Assembly: GCA_037968835.1 (NCBI GenBank)
Contig: JBBKWG010000165.1
Span: 1 to 8,032 of the forward strand
Direction of reading: 5' to 3'
Source of the DNA: JBBKWG01 sp037968835
Lineage (GTDB): Bacteria > Pseudomonadota > Alphaproteobacteria > Rhodobacterales > Rhodobacteraceae
Length of the DNA: 8,032 nucleotides
Part shown: positions 1 to 7,374 of the stretch, in pieces
Layout: every line of letters starts with the position of its first letter
Position numbering within the stretch: position 1 is the first letter of the stretch
The notes under the pieces: generated by a model
Databases searched by the model: none
Seen by the model: the letters and a program-made list of their open reading frames with translations, nothing else
What the model was told of the DNA's origin: nothing
Made by a program: the position numbers and the translations under genes

Positions 1-1503
<1,503 letters not shown>

Positions 1504-1578
1504 GTCGATTCCGTTCGTTTCGGGTTCGCATCGGTCTAACGCTGGCTTGGGGGGCTTTCAATCGCCAAGTCGTCGGCG

Positions 1579-2154
1579 TCAGCGGCAGCCATCGTCGACG
1601 GCGATGCCCGACAGAAGCTCTTCGACGAGGAACGAAATGAGTTGCGGGCGGTTGGCGAAACCCGACTTGCGGTAAACCGCGTTCAACTGGCTTTTGACGG
1701 TCGAAAGCGACGTGCCGCGCAGGCGGGCGACCTCGGCGTTCGAGAAACCCTTCATCGTGTAGATCGCAACCGCCTGTTCGGACGGCGAAAGCTCCCAATC
1801 GGCGAAGTTGGCGTGCAGGTGATCCTGAAAGTTGCCGGCGGCAATGTCGATCTGCTGGTTCAGCGAATTCATCCGCCGCTGGTTGTGGCGCAGGAACAGA
1901 ATCGACGTGAAAAGGCCAATGGTCAATCCGACGCTGGCGAGGATCTGAATGTATTCCTGCCAGACCCACGGAATCGCGGTCGTCCTGAGGCCCAAAATCT
2001 CGGACCAGAGTTCGCCGACGAAAAAAATTGTGCTGAAGCATTGGACACCGAGTGCGGCGAACAGCGCCGGTCGGCGCAGCCGTTTCGTGTCCGGCAGACC
2101 TTGCCAGCGGAACTCGTATGGGACGGATTCGTACCCGCCCGCAGACTCCGACAT
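1579..2154 (-). CDS. Membrane-anchored LuxR-family (GerE-type HTH) transcriptional regulator
   Basis: 191 residues. Hydrophobic segments at about 29-51 and 68-89 predict two inner-membrane helices, with both termini cytoplasmic. A short linker leads to a C-terminal LuxR/GerE helix-turn-helix (about 120-182): WELSPSEQAVA, then KGFSNAEVARLRGTSLSTVK with the recognition helix, then YRKSGFANRPQL. There is no receiver or autoinducer-binding domain, so any signal must be sensed by the membrane part or a partner. The frame stays open upstream to 2364, but that extension is Ala/Pro/Arg-rich shadow sequence overlapping the neighbouring gene. ATG at 2154 starts the protein-like sequence and lies 13 bp after the preceding stop. 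No strong ribosome binding site is visible, so translation may be coupled. Small two-helix LuxR-type proteins are, to my knowledge, common in Rhodobacterales. The target genes are unknown; an effect on the upstream partner gene is inference. Confidence 0.85.
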   Translation of the reverse strand: MSESAGGYESVPYEFRWQGLPDTKRLRRPALFAALGVQCFSTIFFVGELWSEILGLRTTAIPWVWQEYIQILASVGLTIGLFTSILFLRHNQRRMNSLNQQIDIAAGNFQDHLHANFADWELSPSEQAVAIYTMKGFSNAEVARLRGTSLSTVKSQLNAVYRKSGFANRPQLISFLVEELLSGIAVDDGCR

Positions 2155-2167
2155 CGCGTGGGCGATA

Positions 2168-2662
2168 TCAGTTGCCAATGCTGATCCCGCCGCCGCCGAT
2201 CGAGACCGAGGTCTTGCCGACGCTGGCGCTGACACCGCTGCTGCCGCCGACGCTGGCGCTGACGCTGCTGGTGCCAACCGAGGAATCCCCCGATGTGTCG
2301 CCGCCCTTGCTGACCGCCGCCGTCTGACGGGTGGCCGCGGGGCTCCCATCGCCGCGCGTGGCAAACACCTTGATGATCTGGTCGCTCATGATTTCACCGG
2401 TCGACCGGCTGACGATCACTTCGCGCATATGTTCGCGGTTCTGTGCCCTGATCCTGAGTCGCCCAAGGAATGTCGAACGCATGTCGACGACCCGGTAGCC
2501 GGTGTTTTCCAGCGCGACGATGACGTCGGCATAGCTTTGCTGGGCGATCTGATAGGACCCGTCGGGGGCCGCATCGGCGGACTGAGCCAGCGCGGGCAGG
2601 CCAGTCGAGCCGACCACCAGAGACACCGCAATACCCAATGCGGCCACTTTATTTGTGCGCAT
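2168..2662 (-). CDS. Exported PepSY-like protein with Ser/Gly/Val repeat tail
   Basis: 164 residues. The N-terminus is a clear Sec signal peptide: basic MRTNK, a hydrophobic core at 6-22, and a likely cleavage after ALA (24-26) before QS. Residues about 38-100 resemble a PepSY-type domain (SYADVIVALENTGYRVVDM, then LGRLRIRAQN, then REVIVSRSTGEIMSDQI), a small alpha/beta fold often found in periplasmic inhibitors and sensors. Residues about 105-164 are low-complexity Ser/Gly/Val/Ala, with VSASVG repeated ten residues apart and an alternating polar/non-polar end (SVSIGGGGISIGN). No cysteine is seen. A good ribosome binding site (AAGGGA) lies 8 nt before the ATG. The gene precedes the membrane LuxR-type regulator by 13 bp, suggesting co-transcription. 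The function is unknown. A role as extracytoplasmic input to the regulator, or as a secreted product of the system, is inference. The PepSY assignment is by pattern only. Confidence 0.85.
   Translation of the reverse strand: MRTNKVAALGIAVSLVVGSTGLPALAQSADAAPDGSYQIAQQSYADVIVALENTGYRVVDMRSTFLGRLRIRAQNREHMREVIVSRSTGEIMSDQIIKVFATRGDGSPAATRQTAAVSKGGDTSGDSSVGTSSVSASVGGSSGVSASVGKTSVSIGGGGISIGN
2216..2263. repeat. Two 18-bp direct repeats, 30-bp period, inside the PepSY-like gene
   Basis: GCCGACGCTGGCGCTGAC occurs at 2216-2233 and again at 2246-2263. The period is 30 bp, exactly ten codons, and encodes the doubled VSASVG block in the C-terminal tail. This looks like an in-frame tandem duplication within a low-complexity coding tail rather than a mobile or regulatory repeat. 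Confidence 0.8.
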
Positions 2663-2670
2663 TACAAAAT

Positions 2671-2677
2671 TCCCTTC
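2671..2677 (-). promoter_or_regulatory. Ribosome binding site of the PepSY-like gene
   Basis: On the minus strand this reads GAAGGGA, complementary to the 16S rRNA 3' end, with 8 nt to the ATG at 2662. It supports that start, which also begins a perfect signal peptide. Confidence 0.7.
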
Positions 2678-3007
2678 GCTTACCAGAATACCGCTGAATG
2701 CGGCACCACTGAGGCGTTAAGAGAACATGAATAGGGTCGTCCGGGCTATTCGCCGATGGGATGAACAGCGGTGTTTCAACCCTAAGTACGAGCGGCGAAT
2801 TGAGAGCCGAAACCGAGCGAAATCGGACGGAACTTCCCGAGGAGCATCCGCCGGTATCTCGGGCTGGAATCGATCGATCCGGGCCGATAGAACTCAGGGT
2901 GGAAAACGGCGAATTAGACCCTCGGTTGAATGTCGTGGCGGCGCGGCGCGTGCTTATTGTTCACCCATGCCGCCGGTCCGCTGGCTTCGAGTGTAAGTGT
3001 ATTTAGT

Positions 3008-3011
3008 GGAG
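3008..3011 (+). promoter_or_regulatory. Ribosome binding site for the small ORF at 3019
   Basis: GGAG lies 7 nt before the ATG at 3019, in a locally AT-rich leader. It is the main evidence that the small ORF downstream is translated. Confidence 0.45.
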
Positions 3012-3018
3012 TTTCGTA

Positions 3019-3225
3019 ATGAGTCTGATGCTTAGAAATGCCGGCGAGCGTTCCGCGATCGAAATCCTGCAACGCGAAGTGCAGTCCGAGATTCTCCGCC
3101 GGCGCGAACGCAATGGCGTTACGCGATTGAATATCGAAGCGATTTTTCACAGCGAATTGTCACGTGCCACCGAAGATTTCGGCCGCGCTCAGGCCCACCG
3201 GCGGGTGGCGAACGCCAACGGCTGA
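3019..3225 (+). CDS. Small hypothetical protein (68 aa)
   Basis: I do not recognise this protein. It is charged, with no signal peptide or membrane segment. Residues about 8-52 (ERSAIEILQREVQSEIL, then RRRERNGVTRLNIEAIF, then HSELSRATEDF) look largely helical and amphipathic. The last 15 residues or so (AHRRVANANG) look less ordered. Support comes from a well-spaced GGAG ribosome binding site, an AT-rich leader and a start close to that site. It is the only rightward gene between the left cluster and the middle operon, and it ends 16 bp before the convergent stop of the FadR-type gene. Against it: short length, no known family, and an overlapping minus-strand open frame (2914-3150). It could be a narrowly distributed gene or a chance ORF. 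Confidence 0.45.
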   Translation: MSLMLRNAGERSAIEILQREVQSEILRRRERNGVTRLNIEAIFHSELSRATEDFGRAQAHRRVANANG

Positions 3226-3241
3226 TGCGGCGAACCTGACG

Positions 3242-4009
3242 CTATCGCGCGCTTTCGTGGTCCAGCCGCTGACGCGCGATAACCTCGTTCTTTTCGGCCT
3301 TCAGATGGTCTGTCAGGGCATCGGCGACAAAGCCCAGATGCGCCTCGACAGCGGCGCGGGCGGCGGCGGCATCGCGGGCCTGGAGGGCGGTGTTGATGTC
3401 GCGGTGCTGGTCCAGAAGCGCCTCGCGCGTGGTGCGCTGGCGGAACATGATCTGGCGGTTGTAGAACACGCCTTCACGCAGCAATTCATACATCGAGCGC
3501 ATCATGTGCAGCATGACGACGTTGTGGCTGGCTTCGATGATGGCGAGGTGAAAGTCGGCGTCAAGCAGCGCCTCGTCGGAGGGATCGCGCTTCTTGTGGG
3601 CGGTCTCCATGCGCGCAAACACCGCGCCGACCACCTTCAGATCGGTGTCGGAGGCGAGGCGCGCGGCGCGTTCGGCGGCCAGCCCCTCCATATCGCGGCG
3701 AAACGAGATGTAGTCGAATACCGCCTCCTCATGGGTGGCGAACAGCCGCGTCAGCGCGGGCGAGAACGCCGAGCCGAGCACGTCGGCGACGTAGATGCCC
3801 GAATTGGCCCGGCTGATCAGCAATCCGCTTGCCTGAAGTCGGGCCACGGCATCGCGAAGCGACGGGCGCGAGACGCCGAACCGGTCGGACAATTCGCGTT
3901 CGGAAGGAAGCCGTTCGCCGGGACGCAGTATCCCGCGCAGAATCAGAAGCTCGATCTGGCGCACGACCGAATTCGAGAGCTTCTCGGGTTGGATTTTCTC
4001 AAAGGGCAT
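3242..4009 (-). CDS. FadR/GntR-family transcriptional regulator with FCD ligand-binding domain
   Basis: 255 residues, normal for the FadR subfamily. The N-terminal winged helix (about 8-75) contains the classic GERLPSERELSDRFGVSRPS, followed by LRDAVARLQASGLL and a wing at SGIYV. The C-terminal all-helical FCD domain (about 95-235) keeps the probable metal and ligand-binding set D150-x3-H154 (in DADFH), H202 (DQHRD) and H224 (EAHLGF). FCD regulators usually bind small carboxylates such as lactate, pyruvate or glycolate and act as dimeric repressors. The sequence is most like PdhR/LldR-type members, but the ligand cannot be told. GGAG lies 6 nt before the ATG. The gene follows the acyl-CoA dehydrogenase / hydrolase / DUF6173-like run on the same strand after a 101-bp gap with its own candidate promoter and operator, so autoregulation is likely. 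Control of the upstream operon is a guess. Confidence 0.92.
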   Translation of the reverse strand: MPFEKIQPEKLSNSVVRQIELLILRGILRPGERLPSERELSDRFGVSRPSLRDAVARLQASGLLISRANSGIYVADVLGSAFSPALTRLFATHEEAVFDYISFRRDMEGLAAERAARLASDTDLKVVGAVFARMETAHKKRDPSDEALLDADFHLAIIEASHNVVMLHMMRSMYELLREGVFYNRQIMFRQRTTREALLDQHRDINTALQARDAAAARAAVEAHLGFVADALTDHLKAEKNEVIARQRLDHESAR

Positions 4010-4057
4010 GAAGATCTCCGGCTGCTGGAGACGGTAGGGTGGATACCGAAAAAACTC

Positions 4058-4073
4058 AATATACCATGGGTAT
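4058..4073 (-). promoter_or_regulatory. Candidate -10 element and overlapping operator upstream of the FadR-type gene
   Basis: On the minus strand TATATT (4063-4058) resembles a sigma-70 -10 hexamer; I could not find a good -35. It overlaps a perfect 5-bp inverted repeat, ATACC-ATG-GGTAT, at 4061-4073, which would lie between the -10 and -35 regions, a usual place for a repressor operator. It is the most AT-rich and most symmetrical spot in the 101-bp gap. A looser GGT-N4-ACC element lies at 4038-4047. The order ACC..GGT differs from the GGT..ACC of the PdhR/LldR sites I know, so the assignment is tentative. Confidence 0.35.
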
Positions 4074-4110
4074 GTGTCGATGCGCCATGCGGGCAGATGC
4101 GCGAACGCCG

Positions 4111-4620
4111 TCAGCCGGTTTCAACGATCTCGTCTGTGTCGCCGTCTGTGTCGCCGGTTGTGTCGTCGGCCAGTCCCTTGGCCAGTTCAAACCCGATCCG
4201 GCGCGGTTTCGCGGCCTCTTGCGGTTTGGGCAGCGCCCTGAGAACGACGTTCAACTGGGTCACGTGCTGAACAAGCTGCACGCGGTTGCCGATGCCATCG
4301 GTGCCGTAGAACGTCACGATATCGGGATCGAAGTAGCCAAGCCCCTCGATCTTCAGAATGCCGGCGCCGGTGTCGGTGAAGCTCATCGCGATTTCGTGCT
4401 CGGCATCCAGCGTCTTTTCGAAGTTCTGGATGTAGAGGATCAGCCGTTGATAAGCCCATTCGGCCGGACTTTTCTGCGCGAAAGGCTTCTTGGTCACCGA
4501 GTCGGGAAGCGGTTCCTGTTCGGGTGTGCAGGGGCGGTCGGGATCGGAATGGATCGCGCGACCGGGCCGCATCGCGCTGGCTTCGGCGAATTCGGCTGAG
4601 GTTTCGATCTTGTTGTCCAA
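4111..4620 (-). CDS. DUF6173-like protein of unknown function, TTG start
   Basis: 169 residues, cytoplasmic by appearance (no signal peptide or membrane segment). The core at about 50-132 contains SPAEWAYQRLILYIQNFE, then LDAEHEIAMSFTDTGAGIL, IEGLGYFDPDIVTFYG and VQLVQHVTQLNVVLRALPK. From memory this matches the small Rhodobacterales family DUF6173; its function is unknown to me. The first 45 residues or so look disordered, and the C-terminus is an acidic Asp/Thr/Gly tail (152-169) encoded by 12-bp repeats. The start is TTG at 4620, one base after the stop of the metallo-hydrolase gene, with GGAG 7 nt upstream inside that gene. The alternative ATG at 4572 (residue 17) has no ribosome binding site. 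The arrangement implies translational coupling, so the protein may work with the hydrolase or dehydrogenase, though no catalytic motif is seen. Confidence 0.85.
   Translation of the reverse strand: MDNKIETSAEFAEASAMRPGRAIHSDPDRPCTPEQEPLPDSVTKKPFAQKSPAEWAYQRLILYIQNFEKTLDAEHEIAMSFTDTGAGILKIEGLGYFDPDIVTFYGTDGIGNRVQLVQHVTQLNVVLRALPKPQEAAKPRRIGFELAKGLADDTTGDTDGDTDEIVETG
4132..4167. repeat. Three 12-bp tandem repeats in the tail of the DUF6173-like gene
   Basis: GTCTGTGTCGCC occurs twice in tandem (4132-4143, 4144-4155), followed by a diverged copy, GGTTGTGTCGTC (4156-4167). On the coding strand these give the acidic DDTTGDTDGDTD tail. In-frame expansion of this kind suggests a length-variable linker or tail. 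Confidence 0.75.
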
Positions 4621-4621
4621 C

Positions 4622-5668
4622 TCACTTCTCCGTCGCCTGCCACAGCCATGCCCCGTCGTCGCGCAATTGGCGCGTGACCTGCCCAGCGTGCCAGAGATGC
4701 AGGCAATGCGCCATCGCCTCGACCAGCGCCAGTCCGTATTCGCCGGGGCCGATGCGGCGCTTGAAAAGGGTCGCGAAGCAATCGGCAGCGGTGCGCGGCG
4801 TGACCAGAAACGCCTCGAGCCGTTTGAGGGCGCCGTGATGATTGGCGATCAATTGCTCGATCCGGGTCGGCAGGCCGGTGTAGGGCAGCTTGTGACCGGG
4901 CAGCACCAGCGCATTCGGCTGCGCGATTGGCTTGAAGCGTTCGCAGCTTTGCAGCCATTCGGCCACCGGATCGGCGGCAGGTTCGGTTGCGTAGACCCCG
5001 ATATTGGGCGAGATCGAGGGCAGCAACTGGTCGCCGCAAAGGACGATTTCGCCATCGTCGGACCAGAGCGTCGCGTGGTCGGGGGCGTGTCCGTGTCCGA
5101 ATGCAACCTGCCACTTGCGCCCGCCGACCGTCAGTTCCGTATTGTCGCTGAGGCGGGTGAAGCCAAGCGGCATAGGGGCGACGATGTCGGCGAAATTGAA
5201 CGGGCGTTCCGAGAGCCGCGTCGCAAGCGTATCGGGATCCATGCCGGCGCTTTTCCAGTAACTCACGGTTTCCGGGGTCGGGGTGTCATGGACATCGAGC
5301 GTCAGCATTCGCGCGAACAGCCAGGCGGTGCGCGTCGTGACCAGTTCGGCGCCGTGGGATGCCTGAAACCAACCGGCCAGCCCGATGTGGTCGGGATGGT
5401 GGTGGGTCACGATCACCCGGCGCACCGGTTTTCCGGCCAGCGGTCCCGAGAGCACACCTTCCCAGATCGCGCGGCATTTGGTGGTGTCGAACCCGGTATC
5501 GACGATGGTCCAGCCGTCGGAATCCTCCAGCGCGTAGACGTTCACATGATCAAGCGCCATCGGCAGCGGCAAGCGCATCCAGAGAACGCCGTCAGCGACC
5601 TGGATCGCCTCGCCGATCGCGGGCGGTTCTTCCATCGGATAGCTGAGACTGCGCACGGGTGCCGACAT
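4622..5668 (-). CDS. Metallo-beta-lactamase-fold hydrolase
   Basis: 348 residues. The MBL fold is shown by the metal-binding motif THHHPDH (88-94; ligands H89, H91, D93, H94), a further His in GHGHAPDH (191-198), the bridging Asp in CGDQ (D213) and the last His in PGH (H259). The C-terminal 85 residues or so (EAFLVTPRTAADCFATLFKRR, then LALVEAMAHCLHLWHAGQV) look like the winged-helix tail of LACTB2-like and glyoxalase-II-like hydrolases. These enzymes hydrolyse thioesters, phosphodiesters or lactones in the cytoplasm; no signal peptide is seen. The ATG overlaps the acyl-CoA dehydrogenase stop by one base (TGATG), so the two are translationally coupled, which favours an acyl-CoA or related thioester substrate. 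That substrate is inference. An internal ATG (residue 12) has no ribosome binding site and is less likely. It is not an antibiotic-resistance lactamase by any evidence here. Confidence 0.92.
   Translation of the reverse strand: MSAPVRSLSYPMEEPPAIGEAIQVADGVLWMRLPLPMALDHVNVYALEDSDGWTIVDTGFDTTKCRAIWEGVLSGPLAGKPVRRVIVTHHHPDHIGLAGWFQASHGAELVTTRTAWLFARMLTLDVHDTPTPETVSYWKSAGMDPDTLATRLSERPFNFADIVAPMPLGFTRLSDNTELTVGGRKWQVAFGHGHAPDHATLWSDDGEIVLCGDQLLPSISPNIGVYATEPAADPVAEWLQSCERFKPIAQPNALVLPGHKLPYTGLPTRIEQLIANHHGALKRLEAFLVTPRTAADCFATLFKRRIGPGEYGLALVEAMAHCLHLWHAGQVTRQLRDDGAWLWQATEK
4628..4631 (-). promoter_or_regulatory. Ribosome binding site that selects the TTG start of the DUF6173-like gene
   Basis: GGAG on the minus strand sits within the last codons of the hydrolase gene, 7 nt before TTG at 4620. 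No comparable site precedes the first in-frame ATG (4572), so the TTG start is preferred. Confidence 0.6.
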
Positions 5669-7374
5669 CAGGCGACCAGGTCATCGAGGCTGAGATCGTA
5701 AAGACCATCGGCCCCTTCGCGGACCTGCTTCAGCAGGCTGGCGTGTTCGGGCAGCATTCGGGTGATGTAGAATCGCGCCAGCGCCGTGCGTGCCCCGTTC
5801 GGCTTTTCCGAGCAGGCGGCCATCAGGTGGTGATGTGCGCCCAGCACGCGGGCGAAGGCGCGCAGGTAGGGTTGCGCGCCGGGATACCGGGTCTCGACAT
5901 CCTGCGCGACCAGCCATTCGGTCGTTTCGCGCAAGGTTTCGGCAGCGCCCCAGACTGCTTCGCCCAGATCCTGAAGCGGTCCGCGTGCGGCTTCGGCATT
6001 GCTTTCGATCTCGTCGAACAGACGGAACGCGGCCTCGCCGCCATCGGCCATCTTGCGGGCGACAAGGTCCATCGCCTGGATGCCGTTGGTGCCCTCGTAG
6101 ATCGCGGTGACGCGGACGTCGCGCAGGAATTGAGCGGCGCCGGTTTCCTCGATGTAGCCCATGCCGCCGTGGATCTGGATGCCGGTGTCGGCGACCGCGA
6201 TGCCGGTCTCGGTGCCGAATGCCTTGGCGATCGGGGTCAGCAGCGCGGCGCGCGCGGACCAGTCGGCGTCGCCGGTGGCGCGGCCCATGTCGATGGCGAC
6301 CGCGCAGGCCAGCGCAATCGAGCGGGCGGTAAAGATATCGGCCTTCATCGAGGTCAGCATCCGGCGCACGTCGGCGTGCTCGGCAATTGCGCCCGATCCC
6401 GGCGCGCGGCCCTGCCGGCGCTCCATCGCATAGGCAAGCGCGTGCTGATAGGCGGCCTCGGCGGTGCCGATGCCCTGAACGCCGACGCCAAGACGGGCGT
6501 TGTTCATCATCGTGAACATCGCCGCCATGCCGCCGCTTGGTTCGCCAATCATCCAGCCGGTAGCGCCATCGAATTCCATCACCGCCGTGGGCGAACCGTG
6601 CAGGCCCATCTTGTGTTCCAGACTGACGACGCGAAGGCTGTTGGCGGGGCCGGGCGTGCCGGTGGCGTCGGGGATGTGCTTGGGAACCATGAACAGGCTG
6701 ATGCCCTTGGTGCCGGGAACGCCGTCGGGCAGTCGGGCGAGAACGAGGTGGCAGACGTTTTCGGTGAAATCGTTATCGGCCCATGAAATGTAGATCTTCT
6801 GGCCGGTGATCGCATAAGTGCCGTCGCCGTTCGGCTCGGCCTTGGTGCGCAGCGCGCCGACATCGCTACCCGCTTGCGGTTCGGTCAGGTTCATTGTGCC
6901 GCACCACTCGCCCGAGATCAGCTTGGGAAGGTAGATGGCTTTCAAGTCGTCGCTGGCGTGGGCCTCGATCGCCTCGATCTGGCCTTGCGTCATCAGCGGG
7001 TTCAGTTGCAGCGCCAGGCAGGCACCCGACATCATCTCGTTGAGCGCGGTGCCGACAGCGGAGGGAAGCCCCATGCCGCCATGCGCTTCGGGGGCCATGA
7101 TGCCGACCCAGCCACCGTTCGCAATCGCCTTGTAGCCATTGCCGAAACCCGGCGACGTCCGCACGACACCGTTTTCCAGCCGGGCCGGATGCAGATCGCC
7201 ATTGCGCTGGAGCGGAGCCAGAACCTCGTCGCAAAGTTTCGCGGCCTCGGTCAGAATCGCATCGACCGTTTCCGGCGTCGCCTCGGCAAAGCGGTCGGTG
7301 GCGGCAACGGCGTCGAAGCCGACGATATGGTCCAGGATGTAGCGGTATTCGCCAGTTGGGGAGGCATAGGCCAT
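5668..7374 (-). CDS. Acyl-CoA dehydrogenase with C-terminal extension (DmdC-like family)
   Basis: 568 residues, longer than classical acyl-CoA dehydrogenases (about 380) and matching the family with an extra N-terminal segment and C-terminal domain that includes 3-methylmercaptopropionyl-CoA dehydrogenase DmdC. This flavoenzyme family oxidises acyl-CoA to 2-enoyl-CoA and passes electrons to ETF. Seen in order: N-terminal segment (1-35), alpha domain (about 40-155), FAD/substrate motif MNLTEPQAGSDVGALRTKA (161-179), QKIYISWADNDF (192-203), LEHKMGLHGSPTAVMEFD (252-269), HGGMGYIEETGAAQFLRDVR (402-421) and YEGTNGIQAMDL (426-437) with probable catalytic base E427. The C-terminal domain is about 455-568. 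The frame extends to 7413, but ATG at 7374 has GAGGAG 6 nt upstream and the family-typical MAYASP start. It heads the operon with the MBL hydrolase and DUF6173-like gene. Whether the substrate is methylmercaptopropionyl-CoA or a medium-chain acyl-CoA cannot be decided from sequence alone. Confidence 0.95.
   Translation of the reverse strand: MAYASPTGEYRYILDHIVGFDAVAATDRFAEATPETVDAILTEAAKLCDEVLAPLQRNGDLHPARLENGVVRTSPGFGNGYKAIANGGWVGIMAPEAHGGMGLPSAVGTALNEMMSGACLALQLNPLMTQGQIEAIEAHASDDLKAIYLPKLISGEWCGTMNLTEPQAGSDVGALRTKAEPNGDGTYAITGQKIYISWADNDFTENVCHLVLARLPDGVPGTKGISLFMVPKHIPDATGTPGPANSLRVVSLEHKMGLHGSPTAVMEFDGATGWMIGEPSGGMAAMFTMMNNARLGVGVQGIGTAEAAYQHALAYAMERRQGRAPGSGAIAEHADVRRMLTSMKADIFTARSIALACAVAIDMGRATGDADWSARAALLTPIAKAFGTETGIAVADTGIQIHGGMGYIEETGAAQFLRDVRVTAIYEGTNGIQAMDLVARKMADGGEAAFRLFDEIESNAEAARGPLQDLGEAVWGAAETLRETTEWLVAQDVETRYPGAQPYLRAFARVLGAHHHLMAACSEKPNGARTALARFYITRMLPEHASLLKQVREGADGLYDLSLDDLVA

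Larger units (their letters stand above)
2663..3018. other. 356-bp region without a convincing gene
   Basis: This separates the leftward PepSY-like gene from the possible rightward gene at 3019, so it should hold both promoters. I could not place a confident -35/-10 pair on either strand. Short open frames in it (plus strand from 2727 and 2761, minus strand from 3150 downward) have no recognisable protein character. Small features seen: an imperfect hairpin CCGC-TGAAT-GCGG at 2691-2703, a palindrome ATCGATCGAT at 2869-2878, and a 9-bp word CGGCGAATT at 2793-2801 and 2907-2915. None is clearly functional. The last 25 bases before 3019 are relatively AT-rich, as expected near a promoter or leader. 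Confidence 0.5.

Noticed and set aside
1530..1560. G-rich stretch between the LuxR-type gene and ettA as a terminator
   Set aside because: The AAGCC words flanking the run are direct, not inverted, repeats, so no stem forms.
2155..2364. N-terminal extension of the LuxR-type regulator to an ATG at 2364
   Set aside because: The extra 70 residues are Ala/Pro/Arg/Ser-rich, out of frame with and overlapping the PepSY-like gene, and lack family character; ATG at 2154 is preferred.
3193..3209. Hairpin near the FadR-type stop as a terminator
   Set aside because: Only a 5-bp stem (CCACC/GGTGG) with no T-run on either strand, and it lies inside the small ORF; not enough for a terminator call.
3164..4270. 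368-codon plus-strand ORF opposite the FadR-type gene
   Set aside because: It spans a convergent junction, a whole regulator gene and its promoter; composition is that of a shadow frame.
4622..5668. Antibiotic-resistance metallo-beta-lactamase
   Set aside because: No signal peptide, a C-terminal winged-helix-like tail and coupling to an acyl-CoA dehydrogenase point to a metabolic hydrolase.
4490..5701. 403-codon plus-strand ORF opposite the MBL hydrolase
   Set aside because: Antisense shadow produced by codon bias; Arg/Gly/His-rich with no family motif, while the minus strand has complete metal-binding motifs.
5659..6786. 375-codon plus-strand ORF opposite the acyl-CoA dehydrogenase
   Set aside because: Antisense shadow; the dehydrogenase on the other strand is complete and full of family motifs.
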